From NCBI GenBank assembly GCA_934394435.1, contig CAKRRN010000035.1:1-25465 (forward strand): a stretch of DNA of 25,465 nt. Direction: 5' to 3'. Positions 8,054 to 15,174 of the stretch are shown here, in pieces. The DNA comes from an uncultured Bacteroidaceae bacterium (lineage in GTDB: Bacteria; Bacteroidota; Bacteroidia; Bacteroidales; Bacteroidaceae). The stretch's first letter is position 1; every line of letters starts with the position of its first letter. The notes beneath the pieces were generated by a model. It did no database searches. It was not told where the DNA came from and saw only the letters and a list, made by a program, of their open reading frames with translations. Made by a program: the position numbers and the translations under genes.

Positions 8054-8554
8054 TTAATAGTTGCCATGTGTGCGTTTCTCTGTATTGTATTGGTCAGACT
8101 GCTTTCGCTGAAGCACGAGCCTCCAGCCCTCGTTGTCCAAGACAAGCACAGAGTCGGCTGCGAGGAGGCTGTCTGCCAGGGTGAAATCGGTGTCACCGAT
8201 CATGATGTGGCTGCCGCTGAGAGTGTAAGGCGCGGTGCCGATGGGGGAGCATTCGTACTGGGTATGGGTCACCTTGCCCTCTTCGTCGAAATCGCTCACC
8301 ACCTCCAGCTCGGTGAAGAAGATGCTGTCGGGCGAGAAGTGGCAGAAGGTGGAGGCGTCTCTCAGGTCGAACAAGAAACCGTAGAGACGCTGTGCTGCCA
8401 GGGTGACCTCCCAGTCGTGGGCGGTGAGCAAGGACTGATAGTCGGTGAGCGAGGGAGAGGAGGAGCCTGGACCACCGCTGGGCACCACCTCCCTGGCATC
8501 GTCGCCACTACAGGCGGTAAGGAAGGAGACAAACAAAAAAAGGACGGCTGCCAT
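8054..8554 (-). CDS. Small predicted lipoprotein
   Basis: The protein begins MAAVLFLFVSFLTACSGDD, a short hydrophobic stretch ending in an LTAC lipobox, so it should be lipidated at Cys and anchored in a membrane. A Gly/Ser/Pro linker (about 20-37) leads into a domain of about 125 aa. That domain has SPDSIFFTELEVVSDFDEEG and repeated Thr/Ser-rich beta-like segments (YTLSGSHIMIGDTDFTLADSLL), resembling the lipocalin-like small lipoproteins of Bacteroidales; this is a shape comparison, not a family match. The ATG at 8554 gives 166 aa but leaves no basic residue before the hydrophobic core. A TTG at 8596 would add RLSSFSRA and a better n-region. The frame is open to an ATG at 8740, but that would bury the lipobox. 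The gene lies directly upstream of hsdM. Confidence 0.6.
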   Translation of the reverse strand: MAAVLFLFVSFLTACSGDDAREVVPSGGPGSSSPSLTDYQSLLTAHDWEVTLAAQRLYGFLFDLRDASTFCHFSPDSIFFTELEVVSDFDEEGKVTHTQYECSPIGTAPYTLSGSHIMIGDTDFTLADSLLAADSVLVLDNEGWRLVLQRKQSDQYNTEKRTHGNY

Positions 8555-8691
8555 CGCTCGCGAAAACGATGACAGTCGCCCTATGAATAGTGCCAAGCAC
8601 GGCAAAAACGAATGCTGATGTCCGACAAACGACGGACGGGCAAGTCTCTTGCTGTGAGACGTATGAATCTCCTGGGCTAACTCAGATTGTT

Positions 8692-8707
8692 CAAAATTAC
8701 CCCCCCC
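8692..8707 (-). promoter_or_regulatory. Candidate promoter: G8 tract abutting a TAATTTTG -7 box
   Basis: On the minus strand a run of eight G (8707-8700) is followed directly by TAATTTTG (8699-8692). The homopolymer therefore falls in the spacer upstream of the -7 element. No clean TTTG -33 box is visible upstream. The transcript would start near 8686 and reach the lipoprotein ATG at 8554 after about 130 nt. Confidence 0.45.
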
Positions 8708-8774
8708 GATTCTGTATTTTAAAGCATAGAAATAATGCATCCCTGTATCTTTGTCTTTTAATGGTCCTAAAAGA

Positions 8775-8782
8775 CAAAGATA
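8775..8782 (-). promoter_or_regulatory. Second candidate -7 box (TATCTTTG) upstream of the lipoprotein gene
   Basis: The minus strand reads TATCTTTG, an exact TAnnTTTG match, 75 bp upstream of the G8-linked box. No -33 box is visible. If used, it would give a leader of more than 200 nt to the ATG at 8554. Confidence 0.3.
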
Positions 8783-9026
8783 GCAATATTTTTACGAAAC
8801 TGACCTATATCTGTATATATTTCTGCAGAACTATACTCGTCTTTGCTATCGGAGCTTTCTGCCTTCTGAATCTTCCATCTTCATTCTGTTTTTCCACAAA
8901 GAAAATGCTATTCGGTGGAAGTGGAGGTATGAAAAGGGGGTGGGAGGGAAAATCCCCTTTGCACCCAGAGGGATTGCCCGCAGGAAAAAGAGGAAATATT
9001 CCCATGGAAGGGAATTCAAAATATAC

Positions 9027-9034
9027 TACTTTTG
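9027..9034 (+). promoter_or_regulatory. Candidate -7 box (TACTTTTG) for the secreted protein gene
   Basis: TACTTTTG matches TAnnTTTG and lies 89 bp upstream of the ATG at 9124. No convincing -33 element is seen. Confidence 0.45.
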
Positions 9035-9123
9035 CAGGTAGTCAGACAAACGGAACCAAGGATTCTCACACACAGTCTGCCCCCACAAAAAAAGTATAAA
9101 CCTATATAAAAAAAAGACCCATT

Positions 9124-10032
9124 ATGAAACGAGTACTTCTAACCCTGTCTGCCCTCTGCATCGCTGTATGCACCATGGCAATGAGCAAATCCAAGATACG
9201 CAACAGCGCACGGTTTCTCACCGACCGAATGGCTTATGAGCTGGACCTCACGCCTCGCCAGTATGACGACTGCTATGAGATCAACTACGACTTCCTGGCA
9301 GAAGCAAACATCATCATGGACGACGTCATGCGCGGCTATCGCGATGCAATCTACTATTACTACAGGCTGCTGGACAACCGCAACGAGGACGCTCGCTACG
9401 TGCTGACCTATTACCAATACAGCAAGTTCATGGCTGCGGACTACTTCTACCGCCCTATCTTCAACGTAAACGGCAAATGGAATCTGCGCATCTACACAGC
9501 CTACTCCAACCATAAGTTCTTCTATTACGACGCTCCCGCGCACTTCAAGACCTACAGGGGCGAGCATGGACGTAAGTTCTACAGCAAGGGTTACTATACC
9601 GGGCGCTACAAGCAGCAGGACCGATACACAAGCAAGACCACCATCAGCGGAAGCGCATCCTTCGGAAGAAACCTGAAGAATGACTTCGGAGTGAACATCA
9701 GAGAGCGCAACGAGGAGAACCGCTACAACAACTACAGCAACCCTAACCAGCCTAACCGTACACAAGACGAGCGTTACCGAGACGTGAGCGGCAACAGAAA
9801 CTCGCCCCTGATTAACAACCGCAACAGTTCCACACGAGCTGGTGAGGTAACAACATCTGGCAGGAGGGGCTCCACCACTCAGCCCACAACCACGAACCGC
9901 ACAGGAAGAGGTACACGAACGGAAAGCCAGACTTCCTCAAGAACCAACAACAGCGACACGCGCACCAAGGAGTCGCGTAGCAGCGAGAGAACTGGCGCTG
10001 GCGGATCCGTCGTAAGGTCTGGGCGCAGGTAG
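9124..10032 (+). CDS. Secreted Tyr-rich protein with a basic, low-complexity tail
   Basis: The protein starts MKRVLLTLSALCIAVCTMA, a clear signal peptide probably cleaved near residue 19, so it is exported. Residues 20-130 form a folded-looking region beginning KIRNSARFLTDRMAYELDLT and dense in tyrosine (YYYYRLLDN). From about residue 145 to 302 the chain is dominated by Arg, Ser, Thr, Asn and Gly with few hydrophobic residues, so it is probably disordered, and it is strongly basic. I know similar secreted proteins in Bacteroidales but no established function. The gene is alone on its strand. Its leader is A-rich (AAAAAAAAGACCCATT) without a Shine-Dalgarno sequence, and a strong hairpin follows the stop. 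The basic tail could bind polysaccharide or nucleic acid at the cell surface; that is only an inference. Confidence 0.8.
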   Translation: MKRVLLTLSALCIAVCTMAMSKSKIRNSARFLTDRMAYELDLTPRQYDDCYEINYDFLAEANIIMDDVMRGYRDAIYYYYRLLDNRNEDARYVLTYYQYSKFMAADYFYRPIFNVNGKWNLRIYTAYSNHKFFYYDAPAHFKTYRGEHGRKFYSKGYYTGRYKQQDRYTSKTTISGSASFGRNLKNDFGVNIRERNEENRYNNYSNPNQPNRTQDERYRDVSGNRNSPLINNRNSSTRAGEVTTSGRRGSTTQPTTTNRTGRGTRTESQTSSRTNNSDTRTKESRSSERTGAGGSVVRSGRR

Positions 10033-10055
10033 ACAGACCTCACGGAAGAATGTGA

Positions 10056-10105
10056 GAAATCCCCGATAGCGTTTTCTTTTACCTTCACGCGCTATCGGGG
10101 ATTTC
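10056..10105. terminator. Hairpin between convergent genes (bidirectional terminator)
   Basis: GAAATCCCCGATAGCG (10056-10071) and CGCTATCGGGGATTTC (10090-10105) form a perfect 16-bp stem with an 18-nt loop. It lies between the converging secreted protein gene and hisS. No long T run follows on either side, but the position and stem strength suit a shared terminator. Confidence 0.75.
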
Positions 10106-10152
10106 ATCCTTCGCTTTTCTCTCTCGCTATGGTGCAGGAGAAAGTGTATGAT

Positions 10153-11508
10153 TTAGCTGACAGCCTCTATCAGTTCCTCTGGGCTGAGCAGGCTCTGCTC
10201 TCCCGTTTGCATATTCTTCAGCGTCACCTTGCCTTGTGCCATTTCTGTCTCGCCCACGATAGCCACAAAGGGGATTTGCTTCTGGTTGGCGTAGCTCATC
10301 TGCTTTTTCATCTTTACGGCGTCGGGGAAAATCTCGGCACAGATGTTAGCAGCCCGTACCTGTGACAAGATGGGCAGAGCGTATTCAGCCTCTGCCTGAC
10401 CAAAGTTCACAAAGAGCAGACGTGTGGCGACCGAGGTCTCCTTGGGATAGAGGTCCAGCTGGTTGAGCACATCAAAGATACGGTCAGCACCAAACGAGAT
10501 GCCTACTCCGCTCAGCCCTGGCATTCCGAAGATGCCCGTAAGATTGTCGTAGCGACCGCCTCCCGTGATGGAACCGATCTGCACGTCGAGAGCCTTCACC
10601 TCGAAGATGGCTCCTGTGTAATAGTTTAAGCCACGAGCCAACGTGAGGTCCAGCTCCACTTCGTTCTTGAGCCCGGTAAGATGACTGAGGATGTATTCAC
10701 ACTCGTCCACTCCGCGCAGACCCGTCTCGCTGCCAGCCAGCACCTCGCGCATGGTCTGCAGTTTCTCGGCATTCGTACCGCTCAACCGGATGATGGGCTG
10801 GAGTTTCTCAATAGACTCAGCAGGAATGCCATCCGCAGCCAGCTCGGCATTTACAGCCTCGAGACCAATCTTGTCCAGTTTGTCAATGGCCACGGTGATG
10901 TCTACAATCTTGTCTGCCTGGCCAATCATCTCTGCAATGCCTGTCAGTATCTTGCGGTTGTTGATTTTGATGCACACGCGTATTCCGAAACGGGAGAAGA
11001 CGGTGTCAACAATCTGCATGAGCTCTACCTCATTGAGCAAAGAGTCGCTCCCCACGACATCTGCGTCGCACTGGTAGAACTCACGATAGCGCCCCTTCTG
11101 CGGACGGTCTGCACGCCACACGGGCTGTATCTGATAACGCTTGAAGGGCAAAGCCAATTCCTCGCGATGCTGCACCACGTAGCGTGCGAAAGGCACCGTC
11201 AGGTCGTAGCGAAGTCCTTTCTCGCAGAAATGTGCTGCCAGACGCTGTGTACTGGTGTTTGCCACCTCGTCTGCCGTCATTCCATGCAGGAAGTCGCCTG
11301 AATTCAGAATCTTGAAGAGCAGTTTATCGCCCTCTTCGCCGTACTTACCCATCAGCGTGGAGAGGTTCTCCATGGCTGGCGTCTCAATCTGCTGGAATCC
11401 ATAGAGTGCATAAACCTGACGGATGGTGTCAAAAATATAGTTGCGCTTGGCCATCTCCACGGGGGAGAAGTCGCGCGTCCCTTTGGGAATGCTTGGTTTC
11501 TGTGCCAT
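10153..11508 (-). CDS. hisS: Histidyl-tRNA synthetase
   Basis: This cytosolic class II aminoacyl-tRNA synthetase attaches histidine to tRNA-His using ATP. The ATG at 11508 gives 451 aa starting MAQKPSIPKGTRDFSP. The PKGTRDF near the N-terminus is a HisRS hallmark and fixes the start; the frame stays open to 11601 but those codons lie across the promoter. Other marks are motif 2 (QPVWRADRPQKGRYREFYQCD), the histidine-binding loop LARGLNYYTGAIFEV, GGGRYDNL, motif 3 (GVGISFGADRIFD) and a C-terminal anticodon-binding domain. A well-formed promoter (TTTG, 19-bp spacer, TAACTTTG) sits 27-57 bp upstream. It is divergent from the coiled-coil gene at 11622. The gene looks intact and essential. Confidence 0.97.
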   Translation of the reverse strand: MAQKPSIPKGTRDFSPVEMAKRNYIFDTIRQVYALYGFQQIETPAMENLSTLMGKYGEEGDKLLFKILNSGDFLHGMTADEVANTSTQRLAAHFCEKGLRYDLTVPFARYVVQHREELALPFKRYQIQPVWRADRPQKGRYREFYQCDADVVGSDSLLNEVELMQIVDTVFSRFGIRVCIKINNRKILTGIAEMIGQADKIVDITVAIDKLDKIGLEAVNAELAADGIPAESIEKLQPIIRLSGTNAEKLQTMREVLAGSETGLRGVDECEYILSHLTGLKNEVELDLTLARGLNYYTGAIFEVKALDVQIGSITGGGRYDNLTGIFGMPGLSGVGISFGADRIFDVLNQLDLYPKETSVATRLLFVNFGQAEAEYALPILSQVRAANICAEIFPDAVKMKKQMSYANQKQIPFVAIVGETEMAQGKVTLKNMQTGEQSLLSPEELIEAVS

Positions 11509-11534
11509 AAAAGAGTTGGTTACTAATCCAAGTG

Positions 11535-11565
11535 CAAAGTTAAGGGGAAATGAGAAGATAACAAA
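11535..11565 (-). promoter_or_regulatory. hisS promoter: TTTG-N19-TAACTTTG
   Basis: On the minus strand TTTG (11565-11562) and TAACTTTG (11542-11535) are separated by 19 nt, matching the Bacteroidota sigma factor consensus. The -7 box ends 26 nt before the hisS ATG. Confidence 0.75.
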
Positions 11566-11574
11566 AAAAAACTC

Positions 11575-11582
11575 TACCTTTG
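11575..11582 (+). promoter_or_regulatory. -7 box (TACCTTTG) for the hook coiled-coil gene
   Basis: TACCTTTG lies 39 bp upstream of the ATG at 11622, in the divergent hisS intergenic region. It shows that the coiled-coil gene has its own transcription start and is probably not the 3' piece of a broken longer gene. Confidence 0.55.
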
Positions 11583-11621
11583 CAATAAATACACACACCA
11601 CATATAATATAATATAATACT

Positions 11622-14228
11622 ATGGCATCCGACTCAGATACAAATATACCACAGGCAAAGGGCAACGATGCGCCTCTTGCACCCTCAGACTACGCACCAC
11701 GGCAGATGAACAGTGCGCAGCTGCAACGCATGAAGGAAAGCCGCAGACTGGCAGAGACTAAGCTGCGCCACATTGAAGACACCCTGAAACGCCTGCAGAA
11801 GCAACAGGAATGGTTGCGCAAGCACAAGGAGCTGCAACTCGAGCTGCAGCAGCAGAAGGAACTCCTCTTTCAATGCACCAAGCAGCAGACCGCTCTGGAC
11901 AAGGAGGCAGCCATGCTGTCAAGACACGAGCAGATAGAGGGCATACAGAAAAAAGTCATCAGACTGACCATCCTGGAAGACCTGTATGAGCAAAACAAAA
12001 GCGAGCAAGCCATACTGGAGCAGGAGACGGAAAGGCTGACACACAAGCAAGACGAACTGGTGAAGCAGAAACGACAGGCTGCTGAGCAAAGAAAACTGGC
12101 AGAGGAACGCTTCACCGCCGTACAAGACAGCACGTTTCAGGCGTGCAAGACAGAGGGGGCTAACGAGAGTACGGAGTCTGAGATACAATACCTGCGCGAA
12201 GCACAAGAAAGCATCAGACAGACAGCTGAAATAGTGGCTGAAGATATCCAGAAGCACCAGAAGGAGCTCGACATGATTACCCATGAGCTGGAAAGGCACA
12301 GGGCAGGACGACAGAGCATGGAGATGCACGAACCCATGATGCAACACACAGAGGCCATACTGCTACGTCTGGACTTGCTGCTCGAGAGCAAAGAGCGACA
12401 GGCACAACTGCAGGCACAACAGCAAGAGGTGGCACAGAAGCAAATGGAGGAGAACCAAATCCTGAGCAAGCTCTATGTGCAGTACAGAGAAATCCTGTCA
12501 CAAGCAGAAACCCTGGAGGGCGAACTGCAGATGCATCGCAACAGCACCAAAGGGCAAGACAGCTACACCATGCAAGAACGTGCCATGAGGCTGAAGGCAA
12601 AGGGACAGATGCTACTCTCAGCCGAATCACTATGGAAGAGAATATCCGCCGGATACAATGCCATCGAGGAAAGTGAGATACGACTGAATGAACTGAGACT
12701 AAAGATAGAACACACAGAGGCAAACATCAAATCGCTGGAGCCAGAAGCAGGAAAAGCCGCACGGCTAAGCAGGGAGAAGGAATACACTTACCTGCTGAGC
12801 AAGGGACAGAATGTGGTACAACTACGGGCTGGACTGCGAGAGGGAGTCAGCTGCTCGGTGTGCGGAGCCACACACCACCCCTACCACTGCGACACCATGC
12901 TGGAACAGAGCAGACTGATAAGCGAATTCAAGACGGACTACGAATTGCTTGAGGCTGAAGCGCGAGGAAAACAGAAGCAACTGGAAGAGCTCCGAATGGA
13001 GCTGGCTGAGCTCAAGGGAATACGAAAGGCGGAAGAGTCTGCTCTGGAAAAGCTAAAAGCCAGACAAAACGAAGACGTGAAGGAATGGAGCATCTACGCA
13101 TCGCTCGACCGCTCCTTCCACGACTGCTCCGCAAGCACCAACCAAGAGGCAAGACAAGCCATGATCAGACAGCTGAAGGAGAACACAAGCCGAGACGGAG
13201 AACTGGCAAAAAAGGAACTGGACACCTTCACCTTCCATCACACACAGATAGCGGCACTAAGCGAAAAACTACAGCAACTGGAGCAAAAGAAAAGCGAGCT
13301 AAACAACAGACTGGAGGAGGTGAACACCGCCTGTCAGGTGGTGGCAGGACGGGTGGAGCGACTACAGACACGCATCGACAAGGAAAGAAAGAGATACAGC
13401 CGAATCTATGAGCAGACAGACAAGTCTATCACGCTGACCGACTGGCTCAGAGAATGGAACGAGAGCCACGAAGGACTGAAAGGAAGAATACAGCAGATGA
13501 CCTCTGCATGGATTACCGTCAACAAGCAAATCGAAGACGAGACAAAGGAGCAAGCCATAGAGCAGGCGGTGATGAAAGGACTGCAGGACAGACTTAGCAT
13601 CATCACCCTGTGGGCAGACGCCCTACAGAAGAGAACCGAGGCTTGCCAGACGCAAATCGAAGAGAACAAGACGGACATCGGAAGGCTGACTGGCACCGAA
13701 GACCCCAAAGCTCTCTATCGGGATTATTACAGGCAGATGCTGGAGACACGCACCGACGAGGCAAAGGTGACACAGGAAGCGGAACAGATACTGAAGGAAG
13801 CGGAACGGACCAGGGGCAAAAGCGACTTCTGGTGTAAGCAAGAGCAGAAACAGGCAGAGACACTGGCAAACGAACACGCTCAGGTGGACATCTGGATTCA
13901 CAACTTCAACGCACAAAACTCGCCCATACAATATGCAGAACTGGTGAGGATGACACAAGACGAACACAACTGGCACGACCTGCGGACCCACATACAAGCC
14001 ACAGCCTTGGAAACAGCTCTCAGCCAGGAACGCGTAAACAATCTGAACAGCCGTATCGTTCACCTGCAAGCAGAAGGGGGAAAAGCCAGCAACAACGAAG
14101 AGGAGATGCTGACGTCGCTGGCCATACAGCAAGAGAAACTGGAACAGCAGCGAAGAGACATCATGCTACAGATGGCACGCATTGACCTTACGCTGGAAGA
14201 CAACAGCCAGACGAGCACAGAACTCTGA
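11622..14228 (+). CDS. SbcC/Rad50-like zinc-hook coiled-coil protein without ATPase heads
   Basis: This 868-aa protein is almost entirely Gln/Glu/Lys/Leu-rich coiled coil. At its midpoint (residues 411-423) is CSVCGATHHPYHC, which closely resembles the CPxCGxxxHP zinc hook joining the coils of SbcC/Rad50. The flanks are nearly equal: 410 residues before the hook and 445 after. A normal SbcC has an N-terminal Walker A half-domain and a C-terminal signature/Walker B half-domain. Here the N-terminus is MASDSDTNIPQAKGNDAPLA and the C-terminus ends IDLTLEDNSQTSTEL, with no GxxGxGK, no SGG-type signature and no Walker B. No sbcD lies nearby. A promoter box is upstream, so the head was not lost by a visible frameshift here. 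It may be a structural partner of a complete SbcC, or a cytosolic scaffold. Family resemblance is good; function is unknown. Confidence 0.8.
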   Translation: MASDSDTNIPQAKGNDAPLAPSDYAPRQMNSAQLQRMKESRRLAETKLRHIEDTLKRLQKQQEWLRKHKELQLELQQQKELLFQCTKQQTALDKEAAMLSRHEQIEGIQKKVIRLTILEDLYEQNKSEQAILEQETERLTHKQDELVKQKRQAAEQRKLAEERFTAVQDSTFQACKTEGANESTESEIQYLREAQESIRQTAEIVAEDIQKHQKELDMITHELERHRAGRQSMEMHEPMMQHTEAILLRLDLLLESKERQAQLQAQQQEVAQKQMEENQILSKLYVQYREILSQAETLEGELQMHRNSTKGQDSYTMQERAMRLKAKGQMLLSAESLWKRISAGYNAIEESEIRLNELRLKIEHTEANIKSLEPEAGKAARLSREKEYTYLLSKGQNVVQLRAGLREGVSCSVCGATHHPYHCDTMLEQSRLISEFKTDYELLEAEARGKQKQLEELRMELAELKGIRKAEESALEKLKARQNEDVKEWSIYASLDRSFHDCSASTNQEARQAMIRQLKENTSRDGELAKKELDTFTFHHTQIAALSEKLQQLEQKKSELNNRLEEVNTACQVVAGRVERLQTRIDKERKRYSRIYEQTDKSITLTDWLREWNESHEGLKGRIQQMTSAWITVNKQIEDETKEQAIEQAVMKGLQDRLSIITLWADALQKRTEACQTQIEENKTDIGRLTGTEDPKALYRDYYRQMLETRTDEAKVTQEAEQILKEAERTRGKSDFWCKQEQKQAETLANEHAQVDIWIHNFNAQNSPIQYAELVRMTQDEHNWHDLRTHIQATALETALSQERVNNLNSRIVHLQAEGGKASNNEEEMLTSLAIQQEKLEQQRRDIMLQMARIDLTLEDNSQTSTEL

Positions 14229-14445
14229 CAAGCGAGGGAGGAGGAGAAGAAGGAGGAGAAGAAAGAAGAGAACAGCCAACAGGCACGGAGTAAAGAAACG
14301 CCAAACGTTTTCTGGCAAAATGGCAAAAATAGGTGTTTTAATTTCAACCAGACAGTCTGTAAACAAATTCAACAAAACAAGCCATTTCATCTGAGACAGG
14401 GCACAGCAAAATGTTTCTGTCAATTAGTCACAAAGAAAAAAATGT

Positions 14446-14502
14446 ATTCCCATGTTCCTAAAGGGGGTCTGAAAGCCACTTCAAGCACAGGAACATGGGA
14501 AT
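14446..14502. repeat. Perfect 14-bp inverted repeat
   Basis: ATTCCCATGTTCCT (14446-14459) pairs with AGGAACATGGGAAT (14489-14502) around a 29-nt loop that contains GGGGGTC. On the minus strand the stem runs into ACATTTTTTTCTTTG, but no minus-strand gene needs a terminator here. It could be an exported terminator arm, a regulatory RNA element or a dispersed repeat. Confidence 0.6.
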
Positions 14503-14611
14503 TTGAACACAAAACGAGCAGAAAATAACGGCATTCAGACACATATTTACCCCCATAATCGTCATGTAATTAAACTTTATACATTTGCTTAACATTTATT
14601 ATCATTTTTTA

Positions 14612-14644
14612 CCCCCCCCTAAAGGCACATTATTTGTAACTTTG
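14612..14644 (+). promoter_or_regulatory. Promoter of the AraC-type operon with a C8 tract
   Basis: TAACTTTG (14637-14644) is an exact -7 match 33 bp before the ATG at 14677. A run of eight C (14612-14619) occupies the place where a -33 TTTG would be expected. Confidence 0.5.
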
Positions 14645-14676
14645 TATGCAGAAGGATTTTTAAAACCACTTTTGGT

Positions 14677-15174
14677 ATGTCAACAACAAAGTACAATCTG
14701 ACTGAGAAAAAGCAGAAGAACCCATTGTACAGAACTCTGGTTAACCCCCAGTTGGTGGAAGAACTCTACCAGAAAATCATGGAGAAATTCGTGGTAGAGA
14801 AAAAATACAAAGACCCAGACTACTCTGCACAAAAGCTGGCTGCGGATCTGGACACCAACAGCCGCTACATAAGTGCCGTTATCAACTTACGCTTTCAGGA
14901 CAACTATTCACAGATGGTGAATGAGTTCCGAATCAAAGATGCCATGTACATGCTCAAAGACAAACATAGTCAGCGTATGTCCATGGAAGATGTTGCCACA
15001 CAGGTAGGATTCTCCAACCGCCAGTCGTTCTATGCAGCTTTCTATAAGCGTACGGGATGCACGCCCAGAGAATTCCGCATAAAAGCACAGCAGGAAATGG
15101 AGACACAGAAAAAGGAACGTGCAGAGAAACGCAAGGAGAAACTTGCTAAAGTAAGCCAAACGGAAGCTGAATGA
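14677..15174 (+). CDS. Small AraC-family transcriptional regulator
   Basis: This is a 165-aa DNA-binding regulator. Residues about 45-135 form the two helix-turn-helix units of the AraC domain. The first is YSAQKLAADLDTNSRYISAVIN; the second, MSMEDVATQVGFSNRQSFYAAFYKRTGCTPREFR, ends in the classic GFxxxxxFxxxFKxxxGxxPxxFR pattern. The N-terminal 40 residues are too short for a ligand-binding domain, and the C-terminus is a highly charged KK/EE tail. Such short forms usually act as DNA-binding modules controlled elsewhere. Its TGA overlaps the ATG of the peptidase gene (ATGA), so the two are translationally coupled. The target is unknown; control of its own operon is a reasonable guess. Confidence 0.88.
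   Translation: MSTTKYNLTEKKQKNPLYRTLVNPQLVEELYQKIMEKFVVEKKYKDPDYSAQKLAADLDTNSRYISAVINLRFQDNYSQMVNEFRIKDAMYMLKDKHSQRMSMEDVATQVGFSNRQSFYAAFYKRTGCTPREFRIKAQQEMETQKKERAEKRKEKLAKVSQTEAE

Larger units (their letters stand above)
8555..9123. other. Divergent intergenic region, no gene seen
   Basis: This 569-bp stretch separates the minus-strand lipoprotein gene from the plus-strand secreted protein gene. It holds minus-strand boxes at 8692-8699 and 8775-8782 and a plus-strand box at 9027-9034. It also holds a run of eight C (8700-8707) and a small inverted repeat ATTCCC/GGGAAT (8998-9003 and 9010-9015). A 169-codon frame crosses it on the plus strand (8590-9099), but its composition and lack of any domain argue against coding. 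Confidence 0.5.
14229..14676 (+). other. Intergenic region before the AraC operon, no gene seen
   Basis: The 448 bp hold, in order, a polypurine stretch (about 14231-14270), an AT-rich segment, a 14-bp perfect hairpin (14446-14502), a run of eight C (14612-14619) and a TAACTTTG box (14637-14644). I see no tRNA or plausible small gene. No T-tailed terminator follows the coiled-coil gene on the plus strand. Confidence 0.55.

Noticed and set aside
8590..9099. A 169-codon plus-strand frame in the divergent intergenic region
   Set aside because: It crosses promoter-like boxes on both strands, has mixed composition with no domain, and its C-terminal part reads promoter and leader sequence.
11509..11601. 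N-terminal extension of HisRS
   Set aside because: The extra codons cover the well-formed hisS promoter, and PKGTRDF fixes the normal start at 11508.
14060..14423. Minus-strand frames opposite the end of the coiled-coil gene
   Set aside because: Their Leu/Ser/Phe-rich products come from the reverse complement of a purine-rich tract.
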